Positions 10,175-18,159 of a DNA stretch of 37,216 nt are shown in pieces (within the stretch, counting starts at the first letter, position 1; every line of letters begins with the position of its first letter). The stretch is taken from NCBI GenBank assembly GCA_902572065.1, contig CACGEL010000004.1:1-37216 (forward strand), written 5' to 3'. The notes below the pieces were generated by a model. That model worked only from the letters and a program-made list of their open reading frames with translations. It was not told where the DNA came from and ran no database searches. The translations under genes and the position numbers were made by a program. This DNA is from an uncultured Prochlorococcus sp. (GTDB lineage Bacteria > Cyanobacteriota > Cyanobacteriia > PCC-6307 > Cyanobiaceae).

Positions 10175-10708
10175 ATGAATAATTCTCAGGAATCTGGTGA
10201 TCATTCAAATAATAATGATTACAGGACAATTGAGCAAACTATGGAAAAGCTTTCTGGCGGCACAAGAAGACTTGCAGCTCAATTAACAACTTCTGCAAGC
10301 TTCGATTCCTTGTGGAAAGTTTTAACTGATTACGATCGACTTAGTCTTTATATTCCAAATCTCTTATCAAGTAAAAAGATTTTCAAAAATAATAATAATG
10401 TTCACCTTAAGCAAGTTGGAGCACAAGACTTTCTAGGAATGAAATTTTCTGCTGAAGTAACCATTGACTTAGTTGAAGAGAAAGATATTGGTTTATTACG
10501 GTTTAGTTTAATTAAGGGAGACTTCAGAAGATTTGAAGGAAGCTGGAGAATTCAAACTATTAAAGGGACTTCAATTAACTCATTGATTTATGATTTAACT
10601 GTACAAGGTTGCCAGTGGATGCCTATTGGAATGATAGAAAAAAGGTTAAGAAAAGATCTTTCTGAAAATTTGATAGCAGTAGATAAGCAAGCGAAAAAAT
10701 TCAATTAA
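10175..10708 (+). CDS. SRPBCC/START-fold protein (polyketide cyclase/dehydrase-like)
   Basis: The 177-residue protein has the layout of the Coq10/cyclase branch of the SRPBCC superfamily. After a polar N-terminus comes AQLTTSASFDSLWKVLTDYD, then IPNLLSSKKI, a beta-rich centre (EVTIDLVEEKDIGLLRFSLI; FEGSWRIQTI) and a C-terminal helix (MIEKRLRKDLSENLIAVDKQA). The fold makes a hydrophobic pocket for a lipid, quinone or pigment; the ligand is unknown. A sequence resembling a -10 box (TATAGT, 10132-10137) lies about 40 bases before the ATG. It is transcribed divergently from petH and converges on tRNA-Glu. Confidence 0.72.
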   Translation: MNNSQESGDHSNNNDYRTIEQTMEKLSGGTRRLAAQLTTSASFDSLWKVLTDYDRLSLYIPNLLSSKKIFKNNNNVHLKQVGAQDFLGMKFSAEVTIDLVEEKDIGLLRFSLIKGDFRRFEGSWRIQTIKGTSINSLIYDLTVQGCQWMPIGMIEKRLRKDLSENLIAVDKQAKKFN

Positions 10709-10734
10709 AGAAATAATTGAAAAGAATTAAATTA

Positions 10735-10807
10735 TAGCCCCAAGGGGATTCGAACCCCTGTCGCCTCCGTGAAAGGGAGGTGTCCTAGGCCTCTAGACGA
10801 TGGGGCC
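10735..10807 (-). tRNA. trnE: tRNA-Glu (anticodon TTC)
   Basis: On the minus strand a 73-base cloverleaf can be folded. The acceptor stem is GGCCCCA/TGGGGCT with discriminator A and a terminal G-U pair. The D-arm runs from TCGTCTAGAGGCCTAGGAC. The anticodon stem CCTCC/GGAGG closes the loop CTTTCAC, giving anticodon TTC. The T-arm is AGGGGTTCGAATCCCCT. CCA is not encoded. Besides translation, this tRNA is the substrate of glutamyl-tRNA reductase, the entry to chlorophyll and heme synthesis in phototrophs. It follows sasA by 42 bases on the same strand; a possible -10 box (TATAAG) lies in that gap. Confidence 0.97.
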
Positions 10808-10849
10808 AAGGAAATAGCTTAAGCAGCTTATAAAAAATTAAGAGTAAAG

Positions 10850-11968
10850 CTATCCTTTCGTCAAGTTTTGTTGCTCTTTGTTTTGGCCTTGCCATACTGG
10901 GACAGTAAAATGAAAGCAAGAACCTTCACCAACTTCTGATACAACCCATATTCTTCCTCCATGTACTTCAACAATTCTTCTGCAAACAGATAAGCCAATC
11001 CCAAATCCAGATGTCCCCTCAGATGTCTGTGGTAGCCTTACCCTATCAAGAAATATTCTTTTTTGTTCACTTAAAGGAATCCCAGCTCCTTTGTCACAAA
11101 TTGTTATTTCTACCCATTGATTCGTTTTATGAATCATTGTAATTTTAATTAATCCAGAATCTTCTGAAAATTTAAGGGCATTTTCAATTAAATTTAAAAA
11201 AACCTGTCTCATTCTTCTTTGATCTGCAAATACATTCGGGAGATCCGAAGGAATATCAGTATCAATTTGTATTTTTCTCAATCTCCAAAATTTTTCTAAT
11301 TCAAGAATTGCTTCGGCACTTATATTTCCCAAATCAATTTTTTGGGGATTAAAAAGTGCTTCCCATTTCGTTGTTCCAACTTCTAGTAGATCTTGAGATA
11401 AAAGTTCAATTTCTTCTAAGCGACGTTTAATAACATCTTGTAATTTTGTCACATCAATTTGGCCTAATTTTTGACTTTGAATAGCCAAAGTGGCTGCCGT
11501 TAATGGTGTTCTCAATTCATGTGCAACCATTCTTAATAGTCTTTCTTGCGATTCGATTCTTTTTGTAAGTGTCTCATTTTCCTGTCTTAGGACCAACAAT
11601 TCATCCTCAAGGAGAAATTCTTTTTGGGTTCTAATTGAATCTATATTTGAAGGTTGAAAATTAATACCTAAATTTTTTGTAACTCCCTCTTGCTTCCATC
11701 TAGGCAACCAAGTCTGCAACTGAACAAATATATTACTTCCTGCAAATATTTGCTTTGGGCCAGGTGAAACTTTAATAAGAGCTGGGATAGCAATTAATCT
11801 GTGCATCTCAAGTAGTTCAGGCTGTTCTGTTGGTTCAGAAATTTGAAGAGAAATCTCAAATTCGCATTCTTCTGATTCTAAAAAAGATAATAATGATTTC
11901 AAATCGCCTCTAGAAAGATGATTTCTAGCAGCAACTAGTATAAGTTTTAGTTCTTTTTTTTCATTCAA
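10850..11968 (-). CDS. sasA: Adaptive-response sensory kinase SasA (circadian clock output)
   Basis: SasA is the histidine kinase that binds KaiC and passes clock phase to the regulator RpaA. The 372-residue protein has a KaiB-like thioredoxin-fold domain at about 8-95 ([28 protein letters not shown]), a coiled linker, the H-box [11 protein letters not shown] with phospho-acceptor H150, the N-box LIENALKF, the G1 box DKGAGIP and the G2 box [13 protein letters not shown]. No ATG lies in frame near the start. TTG at 11968 is preceded at six bases by AGGGGA, a good ribosome-binding site, so I take TTG as the start. Prochlorococcus is known to lack kaiA, leaving SasA as the main output of its reduced clock. 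Confidence 0.95.
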   Translation of the reverse strand: MNEKKELKLILVAARNHLSRGDLKSLLSFLESEECEFEISLQISEPTEQPELLEMHRLIAIPALIKVSPGPKQIFAGSNIFVQLQTWLPRWKQEGVTKNLGINFQPSNIDSIRTQKEFLLEDELLVLRQENETLTKRIESQERLLRMVAHELRTPLTAATLAIQSQKLGQIDVTKLQDVIKRRLEEIELLSQDLLEVGTTKWEALFNPQKIDLGNISAEAILELEKFWRLRKIQIDTDIPSDLPNVFADQRRMRQVFLNLIENALKFSEDSGLIKITMIHKTNQWVEITICDKGAGIPLSEQKRIFLDRVRLPQTSEGTSGFGIGLSVCRRIVEVHGGRIWVVSEVGEGSCFHFTVPVWQGQNKEQQNLTKG

Positions 11969-11974
11969 ATCATT

Positions 11975-11980
11975 TCCCCT
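11975..11980 (-). promoter_or_regulatory. Ribosome-binding site fixing the TTG start of sasA
   Basis: The minus strand reads AGGGGA, six bases before the TTG at 11968. The frame above it has no ATG before an in-frame stop codon near 12005. Strong Shine-Dalgarno sequences are not the rule in this window, so this one supports the non-ATG start. Confidence 0.5.
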
Positions 11981-12074
11981 GAAGTGTTGAAAAGCTATTA
12001 TTGCTTATAAACACATTAAGATATTTATATTTATTTTACAGATAAGCTATGAAATAAATAGATGCTATTTATAA

Positions 12075-12617
12075 ATGGTTGTTATTAATCAAAAACCTAA
12101 TTTTTATTCTGGAGAATATAACTCACCCGAAGTGAGTATAAATAGTAATTTAAAAAGATGGTTCTCACGTAATATTGGACTTTGGAAATCCAATAGATCA
12201 TATTTTATTGAAGAAGGAAAGAAAACCTACAACATATGTATGTATATAAATGTTGAGGCCATAGAAACAAAAAAAGAATGGGAATCACATTATAAATTCA
12301 CTTGGTATCCAGAAAAGAAATATAGCTTTTTTGATGAGAATCCTAAATATAAGGAAAAAGGGGAAATGAAAGCATTTATAAAGGGACACCAGCTAATAAG
12401 AGAAAATTTTTATTTAAGTAATATTGATGGTATTTCTAATATTAAACAAGTTGATGAACATGAGATGATTTTCGAATCGACCTATGAAAACTGGTATATC
12501 CTTGAGCATACAAGACTCATTGACCAGGATAATTATAGGTATAGAGTTATATATTCATGGAATAAGGATAAGCTTAAAATAGTAGAGAACCATCATGAAA
12601 TTAGAATTATTACATAA
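12075..12617 (+). CDS. Conserved protein of unknown function, weakly CpcS/CpeS-like
   Basis: The 180-residue protein has no signal peptide or membrane helix. After a variable N-terminus comes WFSRNIGLWKSNRSYF at about 29-44, then alternating hydrophobic/charged strands rich in Trp, Tyr and Phe, and a terminal strand block (YRYRVIYSWN; NHHEIRII). The GxWxSxRSY pattern followed by a beta-barrel-like profile recalls the lipocalin-fold bilin lyases CpcS/CpeS, including ENWYILEHTRLID near the place of their WFxxPNLRLR segment. The similarity is weak and read by eye; a generic lipocalin-like protein is an alternative. It is divergent from sasA (106-base spacer) and followed after 68 bases by a small secreted protein gene. 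Confidence 0.6.
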   Translation: MVVINQKPNFYSGEYNSPEVSINSNLKRWFSRNIGLWKSNRSYFIEEGKKTYNICMYINVEAIETKKEWESHYKFTWYPEKKYSFFDENPKYKEKGEMKAFIKGHQLIRENFYLSNIDGISNIKQVDEHEMIFESTYENWYILEHTRLIDQDNYRYRVIYSWNKDKLKIVENHHEIRIIT

Positions 12618-12655
12618 GTTCTATTGGCTAATAGAGTTTCAAAATAAAAAATGTT

Positions 12656-12673
12656 ATCTTTAATAATAAAGAT
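12656..12673. repeat. 7-bp inverted repeat upstream of a small-protein gene
   Basis: ATCTTTA and TAAAGAT flank a four-base loop, 12 bases before the ATG at 12686. No T-run follows on the plus strand, so it does not look like a normal terminator of the upstream gene. It may be an operator or leader hairpin, or chance in A/T-rich DNA. Confidence 0.2.
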
Positions 12674-12685
12674 TAGAAGTAGTTA

Positions 12686-13114
12686 ATGATTATTAATTTA
12701 TATTCAAAGAAATTCATTAAATTATTAAGTTTCCCAATACTTTTATATTTTACATTTTTTGACATAACAATAATTAATAAACAGATTAAATCCGACAGAA
12801 AACTACTGTCTGCAACTGAAGAAGATTTATATTTATATAAAGGTATGGGAGCTTCTTATCTTTGTATCGCTTCACAAGCTGGTATAGAATTCCCAAAGGC
12901 TGTAGGTGTGGCAACTGCAACTTATGTACAAGTAATAGAGGGCAAGCATGGAGGTGTAGTTAAAGAATTAGGAGATAAAAAATTAGATAGAGATAAATTA
13001 TTTGCAGGGGCCGAATTTCAAATAGTTACTACAGCAATACAATATTGTCCAGATAGTGTTCCTAAAGAAGTAACTAAAAAAGTCAACAAAATACTAAAAG
13101 ACAATAAAAAATAA
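12686..13114 (+). CDS. Small exported or membrane-anchored protein of unknown function
   Basis: The 142-residue protein begins with a hydrophobic stretch at about 9-30 (KFIKLLSFPILLYFTFFDI), a signal peptide or single anchor. The rest is soluble: GMGASYLCIASQAGIEFPKA, a mixed centre (TYVQVIEGKHGGVVKELG) and TTAIQYCPDSVPKEVTKKVN. Two cysteines, one in each half, could form a disulfide outside the cytoplasm. I do not recognise the family; it looks like one of the small exported proteins common in marine picocyanobacteria. It converges on prsA with a hairpin-forming A/T stretch at the junction. Confidence 0.65.
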   Translation: MIINLYSKKFIKLLSFPILLYFTFFDITIINKQIKSDRKLLSATEEDLYLYKGMGASYLCIASQAGIEFPKAVGVATATYVQVIEGKHGGVVKELGDKKLDRDKLFAGAEFQIVTTAIQYCPDSVPKEVTKKVNKILKDNKK

Positions 13115-13130
13115 ATTTTTTTATTTTTTA
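13105..13130. terminator. A/T hairpin between convergent genes
   Basis: An 11-bp stem made only of A and T (TAAAAAATAAA with TTTATTTTTTA, loop TTTT) spans the end of the small exported-protein gene and the gap before prsA. Its T-rich arm could serve either strand. The lack of G/C pairs makes it weak. Confidence 0.3.
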
Positions 13131-13131
13131 A

Positions 13132-14127
13132 TTATCTAAACATAGAACTAACAGAACTTTCCTCATGAATTCTCCAAATTGCCTCTCCTAACATATTCGC
13201 AACGGAAAGTACTTTTAATTGAGGGAAGTTTTTATTATCAATTACTGGAATACTATTAGTAACTATAACTTGTTCAAATAAATCTTTTACACTTAACCTT
13301 TCATAAGAAGGGGGAGAAAATACTGCATGAGAAGCACATGCAAAAATTCTCTTTGCACCTTCTTTTTTTAAAAGATTTGCCCCTGAGCAAATAGTTCCCC
13401 CAGTATCAATCATGTCATCTATAAGAATAGCCGTTTTCCCCTTAACTTCTCCGATCACAGTCAAACTCTCTGCAATATTGTGAGCCGATCTTCTCTTGTC
13501 AATAATAGCTAATGGAGCATCTTTCATTAATTTGGCAAATGCTCTTGCTCTGGCTACTCCACCAACATCAGGAGATACAACTACAACTTCTTTCAAACTT
13601 AAAGTTTCGAGATAATCAATTAAAACAGGAGATCCATAAATATGATCACAAGGGATATCAAAATATCCTTGTATTTGGGCAGAATGTAAATCCATGGCAA
13701 GAACCCTATCTACACCTGATTTTTCAAGTAAATTTGCGGTAAGCTTTGCTGTAATTGACTCTCTTCCTGAAGTCTTTCTGTCTGCCCTTGCATATCCAAA
13801 ATAGGGTATAACAGCTGTAATTTGCCTTGCTGAAGCTCTTTTACAAGCATCTACCATTATCATCAACTCCATTAGACTATCGTTTACTGGAGCGCATGTA
13901 GGCTGAATAAGGAATACATCACAACCTCTTATAGATTGTTGAATTTGAACATAAAGTTCTCCATCAGCAAATCTTTTAGATACTAAAGGAACATTTTCTA
14001 TCCCTAAATATGAAGCAATCTCTTCTGCTAATTTGGGATTAGTAGTTCCACTAACTAACCTTAGTCTACTGTTGGTTAGATTTAAATTTGGTTCTTTATT
14101 CTCCACTGCCGTGATAAAACTAGTCAC
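13132..14127 (-). CDS. prs: Ribose-phosphate pyrophosphokinase (PRPP synthase)
   Basis: The enzyme makes PRPP from ribose-5-phosphate and ATP for purine, pyrimidine, NAD, His and Trp synthesis. The sequence has FADGELYVQIQQSIRG near the N-terminus, ATP-site PYFGYARADRKTSGRE, DLHSAQIQGYFDIPCDHIY and the PRPP loop ILIDDMIDTGGTI. These are the hallmarks of class I enzymes. I choose GTG at 14127, which gives 331 residues beginning with TSFITAVENKEPNLN. An in-frame ATG at 14175 would add 16 hydrophobic residues that have no counterpart in the family as I know it. Neither start has a clear Shine-Dalgarno box. The gene is convergent with 12686-13114 and divergent from malQ. Confidence 0.95.
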   Translation of the reverse strand: MTSFITAVENKEPNLNLTNSRLRLVSGTTNPKLAEEIASYLGIENVPLVSKRFADGELYVQIQQSIRGCDVFLIQPTCAPVNDSLMELMIMVDACKRASARQITAVIPYFGYARADRKTSGRESITAKLTANLLEKSGVDRVLAMDLHSAQIQGYFDIPCDHIYGSPVLIDYLETLSLKEVVVVSPDVGGVARARAFAKLMKDAPLAIIDKRRSAHNIAESLTVIGEVKGKTAILIDDMIDTGGTICSGANLLKKEGAKRIFACASHAVFSPPSYERLSVKDLFEQVIVTNSIPVIDNKNFPQLKVLSVANMLGEAIWRIHEESSVSSMFR

Positions 14128-14386
14128 GAAATTAGCTTTTAAAAACTCTATTGTTATCGTAGTCCCTAATATCAATTTCGCAAAAATTAATTAACTTTCT
14201 TATCTTCCAAAGTAGGAAGTCCCTTGTTTGATAAAAAAGATATTATTAAAATAGATAATTAAAAATTTCAAGACAAAAACAAATAACCTTTTATAAGGCA
14301 TTTGTTAAATCATTTATGTTTATCTATTGTTAGTTTTAGATAACCATTGAAATTCAAGTTATAAGAATTAAAATTTTATATATATT

Positions 14387-15907
14387 ATGACTTTAAAATC
14401 AGTTTTTAAAAATAAAGCTTTAGGAATACTTGTTCATCCTTCAAGCCTCCCTGGAGGTAGCTACAGTGGTACTTTTGGAGAAGGAGCAAAGGACTGGATA
14501 AGAAAACTTTCTAAGCATAGGATTAATTTCTGGCAATTCTTACCTCTTACTCCAACAGATTCAACTGGATCTCCTTATAGTTCTCCATCTAGTTTTGCTT
14601 TAAATCCTTGGTTTCTGGATATTAATAAATTAATTGAAAAAAATTTTATATTTTTATCCAATAAGCATGAATTACAATCAAATAATCATAATGAAGCTAA
14701 TTTTAATTTTGATTTCGCAAATAAGTTATCTAAAAAATTAGGCGAATATCTTTTAATTGGTTGGGAATCTCAATCTGAAGAGAGGAAAACTGATTTTTAT
14801 ATATGGAATAAAAAAAATAAATGGGTTGAAGATTATTCAATATTTACTGCTATTAAAGAGGAGTTTAATATGTTGCCTTGGTGGGAGTGGCCATTTGAGT
14901 TTAAGCAAAAGAAAATTGAATGTATAAAGCCATGGCTAAAGGACAAAAATAATGAGATTCTTAAAACAAAATTAATTCAGTGGCATCTTGATAAACAATG
15001 GATGGAAATCAAAAGCTTTGCCAAAAGTAAAGGAATTACACTTGTAGGGGATTTACCTTTTTATGTTTCAAGAGATAGTGCTGATGTTTGGAGTAATAAA
15101 TCACTATTCTCAATATCTCAGAGTGGAAAGTTACTTTTTCAAAGTGGAGTTCCGCCTGATTATTTCTCATCTACTGGACAACTATGGGGTACTCCCACTT
15201 ATTATTGGTCCAAACACAAAAGAACTAATTTCAAATGGTGGAGAGAAAGATTCAAAAGACAATTTGAACTTGTAGATATTTTAAGACTTGATCACTTTAG
15301 AGCTTTGGCTGGATATTGGAGAATTGATGGTAATGCAAAGAATGCTATTAATGGGACTTGGGTTAATTCTCCTGGTAAAGAGTTATTAAACCTCCTAAAA
15401 AAAGATTTAAAATCTAATTATTTACCTATCATTGCTGAGGATCTTGGGGTAATAACTAAAGATGTAGAACTATTAAGGGATAGTTATGAATTACCGGGAA
15501 TGAAGATTTTGCAATTCGCATTCGACGGGAACACAAATAACCCTTATCTACCTAAAAACATTGAAGGAGAGAATTGGGTTGTTTATACAGGTACCCATGA
15601 TAATGCTACTTCTACAACATGGTGGGATTATTTAGATAATAATACTAAAGATCAAATTAAAGATAACTATAATTTTTCTGATAATCCCTCTTGGAATTTA
15701 ATAGAAGTTGGCATGAGAACAAAAGCCAAACTTTTTGTCTCTCCAATACAAGATATACTATCTTTGGATGACTCTTGTAGATTAAATACTCCAGGAACAA
15801 TTACCAATAATTGGAGATGGAAATTGAATAAAACCCTAGAAGAGATAGATATAAATTTACAAAAATATAGTGATCTTGGAAATAGTTATGGGAGATTAAG
15901 TAATTAG
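14387..15907 (+). CDS. malQ: 4-alpha-glucanotransferase (amylomaltase, GH77)
   Basis: MalQ moves maltosyl/glucanosyl units between alpha-1,4-glucans and releases glucose, acting in glycogen breakdown. The 506-residue protein has the GH77 features in order: GILVHPSSLPG near the N-terminus, FWQFLPLTPTDSTGSPYSS, DLPFYVSRDSADVW, RLDHFRALAGYW (with the catalytic Asp nucleophile), IAEDLGVIT (acid/base Glu) and GTHDNATSTTWW (stabilising Asp). Length is normal at about 500. The 259-base divergent spacer toward prsA holds a 7-bp inverted repeat (14320-14326/14337-14343) about 45 bases before the ATG. Confidence 0.95.
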   Translation: MTLKSVFKNKALGILVHPSSLPGGSYSGTFGEGAKDWIRKLSKHRINFWQFLPLTPTDSTGSPYSSPSSFALNPWFLDINKLIEKNFIFLSNKHELQSNNHNEANFNFDFANKLSKKLGEYLLIGWESQSEERKTDFYIWNKKNKWVEDYSIFTAIKEEFNMLPWWEWPFEFKQKKIECIKPWLKDKNNEILKTKLIQWHLDKQWMEIKSFAKSKGITLVGDLPFYVSRDSADVWSNKSLFSISQSGKLLFQSGVPPDYFSSTGQLWGTPTYYWSKHKRTNFKWWRERFKRQFELVDILRLDHFRALAGYWRIDGNAKNAINGTWVNSPGKELLNLLKKDLKSNYLPIIAEDLGVITKDVELLRDSYELPGMKILQFAFDGNTNNPYLPKNIEGENWVVYTGTHDNATSTTWWDYLDNNTKDQIKDNYNFSDNPSWNLIEVGMRTKAKLFVSPIQDILSLDDSCRLNTPGTITNNWRWKLNKTLEEIDINLQKYSDLGNSYGRLSN

Positions 15908-15920
15908 AAATTAGAATCTA

Positions 15921-16412
15921 TTATTGGTTTACTTTTTCTTCAATTATTTGTATCTCAATAATATCTGTATTTGAAATAAAATATCGATTAAGAATAAATA
16001 ATGTAAATAATAAAAATAAAAAGTAGAAAACACTTCCCTGCCAAGAATCAAGAAAAGCAATTTTTCTTATTATGAATTTCTTTTTACTTTTATCTAAAGT
16101 ATTAGTTTCTTTAATTGCCAACTCTACCAGGGTATTATCTTTCATAGACAAACATTTTTCCAGCTTAAATAATATTGATCTTAAGAAAGGATATTTGGGT
16201 CTAAGTTCTTTAATATTATTCTCTATTGAATTTATAGAGGATTCTGGAATTTTTGAGATGTAAGATAATTCTCTAATAGAAAGATTATTTTGAATCCTTG
16301 CTTCTTTTACTAATTTACCAATTTCACAATATCGATCATATTTTTTAATGTGGATCTTTTCATCTACTGTTTGATTTTTTTTCTTTAAAAAATTAATATT
16401 GAATAATTTCAT
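15921..16412 (-). CDS. RodZ-like helix-turn-helix protein with one membrane helix
   Basis: The 163-residue protein has an N-terminal helix-turn-helix of the RodZ/HTH_25 type at about 28-92 (IGKLVKEARIQNNLSIREL; YISKIPESSINSIENN). A charged linker follows, then a single membrane helix at about 127-143 (VFYFLFLLFTLFILNRYF), and only about 20 residues beyond it. In RodZ the cytoplasmic HTH binds MreB and a larger periplasmic domain follows. Here that domain is nearly absent, so a role in cell shape is possible but unproved. It follows the UbiB-family gene by 21 bases on the same strand. Confidence 0.7.
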   Translation of the reverse strand: MKLFNINFLKKKNQTVDEKIHIKKYDRYCEIGKLVKEARIQNNLSIRELSYISKIPESSINSIENNIKELRPKYPFLRSILFKLEKCLSMKDNTLVELAIKETNTLDKSKKKFIIRKIAFLDSWQGSVFYFLFLLFTLFILNRYFISNTDIIEIQIIEEKVNQ

Positions 16413-16433
16413 TTTAATTAGTTGATATAAAAA

Positions 16434-18095
16434 CTAAGCTGGAGAAATAATATTTTGAACGGCACTTTTTGCTAATTTTAAAGGACTAAAAGTAACTCTT
16501 AATAGACTTAAGAGTTTTTCGACGTCTTTAAATTCTAATTTATCATCTTTAACAAGGCTTAATAAAAGGTTTTTCCGAACTTCTGATCCTTTTCCACTTA
16601 CAAATAGTTTCAATCCCGCATTAGCAACTGGAATGAGATCTGAAGTAATATTTTCAGTATCCTTAAATAAGATATTTAATAAACTTTCAAGCTTATCTAT
16701 CTGAATTCTTCCTTCATTATCAAATACAACTTCAAGAAGAATATCTACAATTTCATCTGAATTATCTGTTAAAAGTTTTTTGGCAATATATGGGTATGCA
16801 ACTTTCAAGATTTTAAATTCAGGATCAAGTCTCAAAGCTAAACCTTCCTGACTAACTACAGCTCTGATTATTAATGCAAACCTACTTGGCACTCTAAATG
16901 GATACGAATACATAAGTTTTGAGAATTTATCCGTTACATCTTTTAAATTAAAATTACCAACATTAGAATCAAAAGCTCCACCAAGAACTTCTTTTAGTGG
17001 TTCCACAAGTATTTCAATATCTTGTTCTTTGGTTAAGAAGCCTAATTTCTGAAAATCTTCCGCCATTAATAAATACTCTTTATTTATTAAGTGAACAATT
17101 GCTTTGATTAGTGTAAGCCTATCAGAATTTGTAATAGTATCCATCATCCCAAAATCAACGTAAGCCAAGTGTCCGTAATCAGAGCTTCCTCCCTTAAGAG
17201 CAAACATATTTCCAGGATGAGGATCTGCATGAAAATAACCATATTCGAATAATTGCTGCAGTCCACTTATTACACACGTTCTTATATACGAAGCAGGTAT
17301 CAAATTATTTTGTTCTAATATTTCCCTGTCTCTTAATTTAACTCCATCAATCCAAGATGTTGTAATAACCTTTTTTGAGGAGAAATCTTTTTCCAATTTT
17401 GGTATAAATACATTTGGATTAGCTTTAAAAAAGTCAGCGAACTTCAATGCATTTTTTCCTTCTTTTTCATAGTCAATTTCTTCAAAAAGGGCTTTACCAA
17501 ACTCATCTATTATTTCTCCAATACCAACGCCTATATTGAGTGGTAAAAATGATCCGAATGAATTTCCTAAAATTTTTAATATTACAATATCTCTTCTGAT
17601 TTGAAAGTATAAATTAGGTCTTTGTACTTTTACAGCACAAAAAGAATTGTTTTTTTTTGTTTTTGCTTTATAAACTATTCCTAAGCTAGCTGAAGCAATA
17701 GGGGTATCTGGAAAATCATCAAATAATTCGTTAGCAGGAGCTCCAAGTTCATCTTCAATTATTTCTAAAGCAATTTTGTGATCAAAAGGTGGGAGATTAT
17801 CTTGTAAATTAGTCAATTCTGTTAACCAATCTTGCCTTACAAGATCTGGCCTAGTTGAGAGTGCTTGACCTAATTTAATAAAACATGGGCCCAAATTTGT
17901 AATCACTTCAAAAAGGTATTTTGAAAGATTTTTCTGTACATTCTGACTATTACTGTTACCTTGAAAAAGTATTCTTAATAAAAGAAATATTAAAGTTAAT
18001 AGTATATACAAAATTCTTGGGAAAAATATCCATGGCCTTAAAATTAACCAAATCAAATCTCCTTTTGGTGAATATTTTGAATAAGAAGTTGCCAT
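16434..18095 (-). CDS. ABC1/UbiB (AarF) family atypical protein kinase-like protein
   Basis: The 553-residue protein shows the family order: an N-terminal hydrophobic stretch (about 17-45), the family-specific KxGQ motif in CFIKLGQALSTRPDL, an Ala-rich loop replacing the glycine loop (IASASLGIVYKAK), the ATP-site Lys in AVKVQRP, FEEIDYEKEG, the catalytic loop FHADPHPGN and the metal-binding YVDFGMMD. UbiB relatives are ATPases that support quinone synthesis or lipid distribution. In cyanobacteria and plastids several paralogues act in plastoquinone and tocopherol metabolism. Which paralogue this is cannot be told from the sequence alone. It is divergent from the PLP decarboxylase gene (64-base spacer). 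Confidence 0.9.
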   Translation of the reverse strand: MATSYSKYSPKGDLIWLILRPWIFFPRILYILLTLIFLLLRILFQGNSNSQNVQKNLSKYLFEVITNLGPCFIKLGQALSTRPDLVRQDWLTELTNLQDNLPPFDHKIALEIIEDELGAPANELFDDFPDTPIASASLGIVYKAKTKKNNSFCAVKVQRPNLYFQIRRDIVILKILGNSFGSFLPLNIGVGIGEIIDEFGKALFEEIDYEKEGKNALKFADFFKANPNVFIPKLEKDFSSKKVITTSWIDGVKLRDREILEQNNLIPASYIRTCVISGLQQLFEYGYFHADPHPGNMFALKGGSSDYGHLAYVDFGMMDTITNSDRLTLIKAIVHLINKEYLLMAEDFQKLGFLTKEQDIEILVEPLKEVLGGAFDSNVGNFNLKDVTDKFSKLMYSYPFRVPSRFALIIRAVVSQEGLALRLDPEFKILKVAYPYIAKKLLTDNSDEIVDILLEVVFDNEGRIQIDKLESLLNILFKDTENITSDLIPVANAGLKLFVSGKGSEVRKNLLLSLVKDDKLEFKDVEKLLSLLRVTFSPLKLAKSAVQNIISPA

Positions 18096-18159
18096 TTAAA
18101 TTTAAAAATATTAAGGAAGAATTTCCTTCAATACATTCTATATATGCCAATAATACTTT

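Noticed and set aside
10735..10807. tRNA-Glu as a possible integration site of a genomic island
   Set aside because: No integrase gene, no direct repeat of the tRNA 3' end and ordinary core genes on both sides.
14128..14175. Upstream ATG start for the PRPP synthase gene
   Set aside because: It would add 16 residues not expected in the family; the GTG at 14127 gives the usual N-terminus, so the longer start was not used.
14200..14301. 33-codon minus-strand frame (starts with PYKRLFVFVLKFLIIYFNN) in the prsA-malQ spacer
   Set aside because: It is short, made mostly of A/T-driven codons (Phe, Ile, Leu, Asn, Lys), has no ribosome-binding site and no recognisable motif. A short hydrophobic frame is expected by chance in such DNA.
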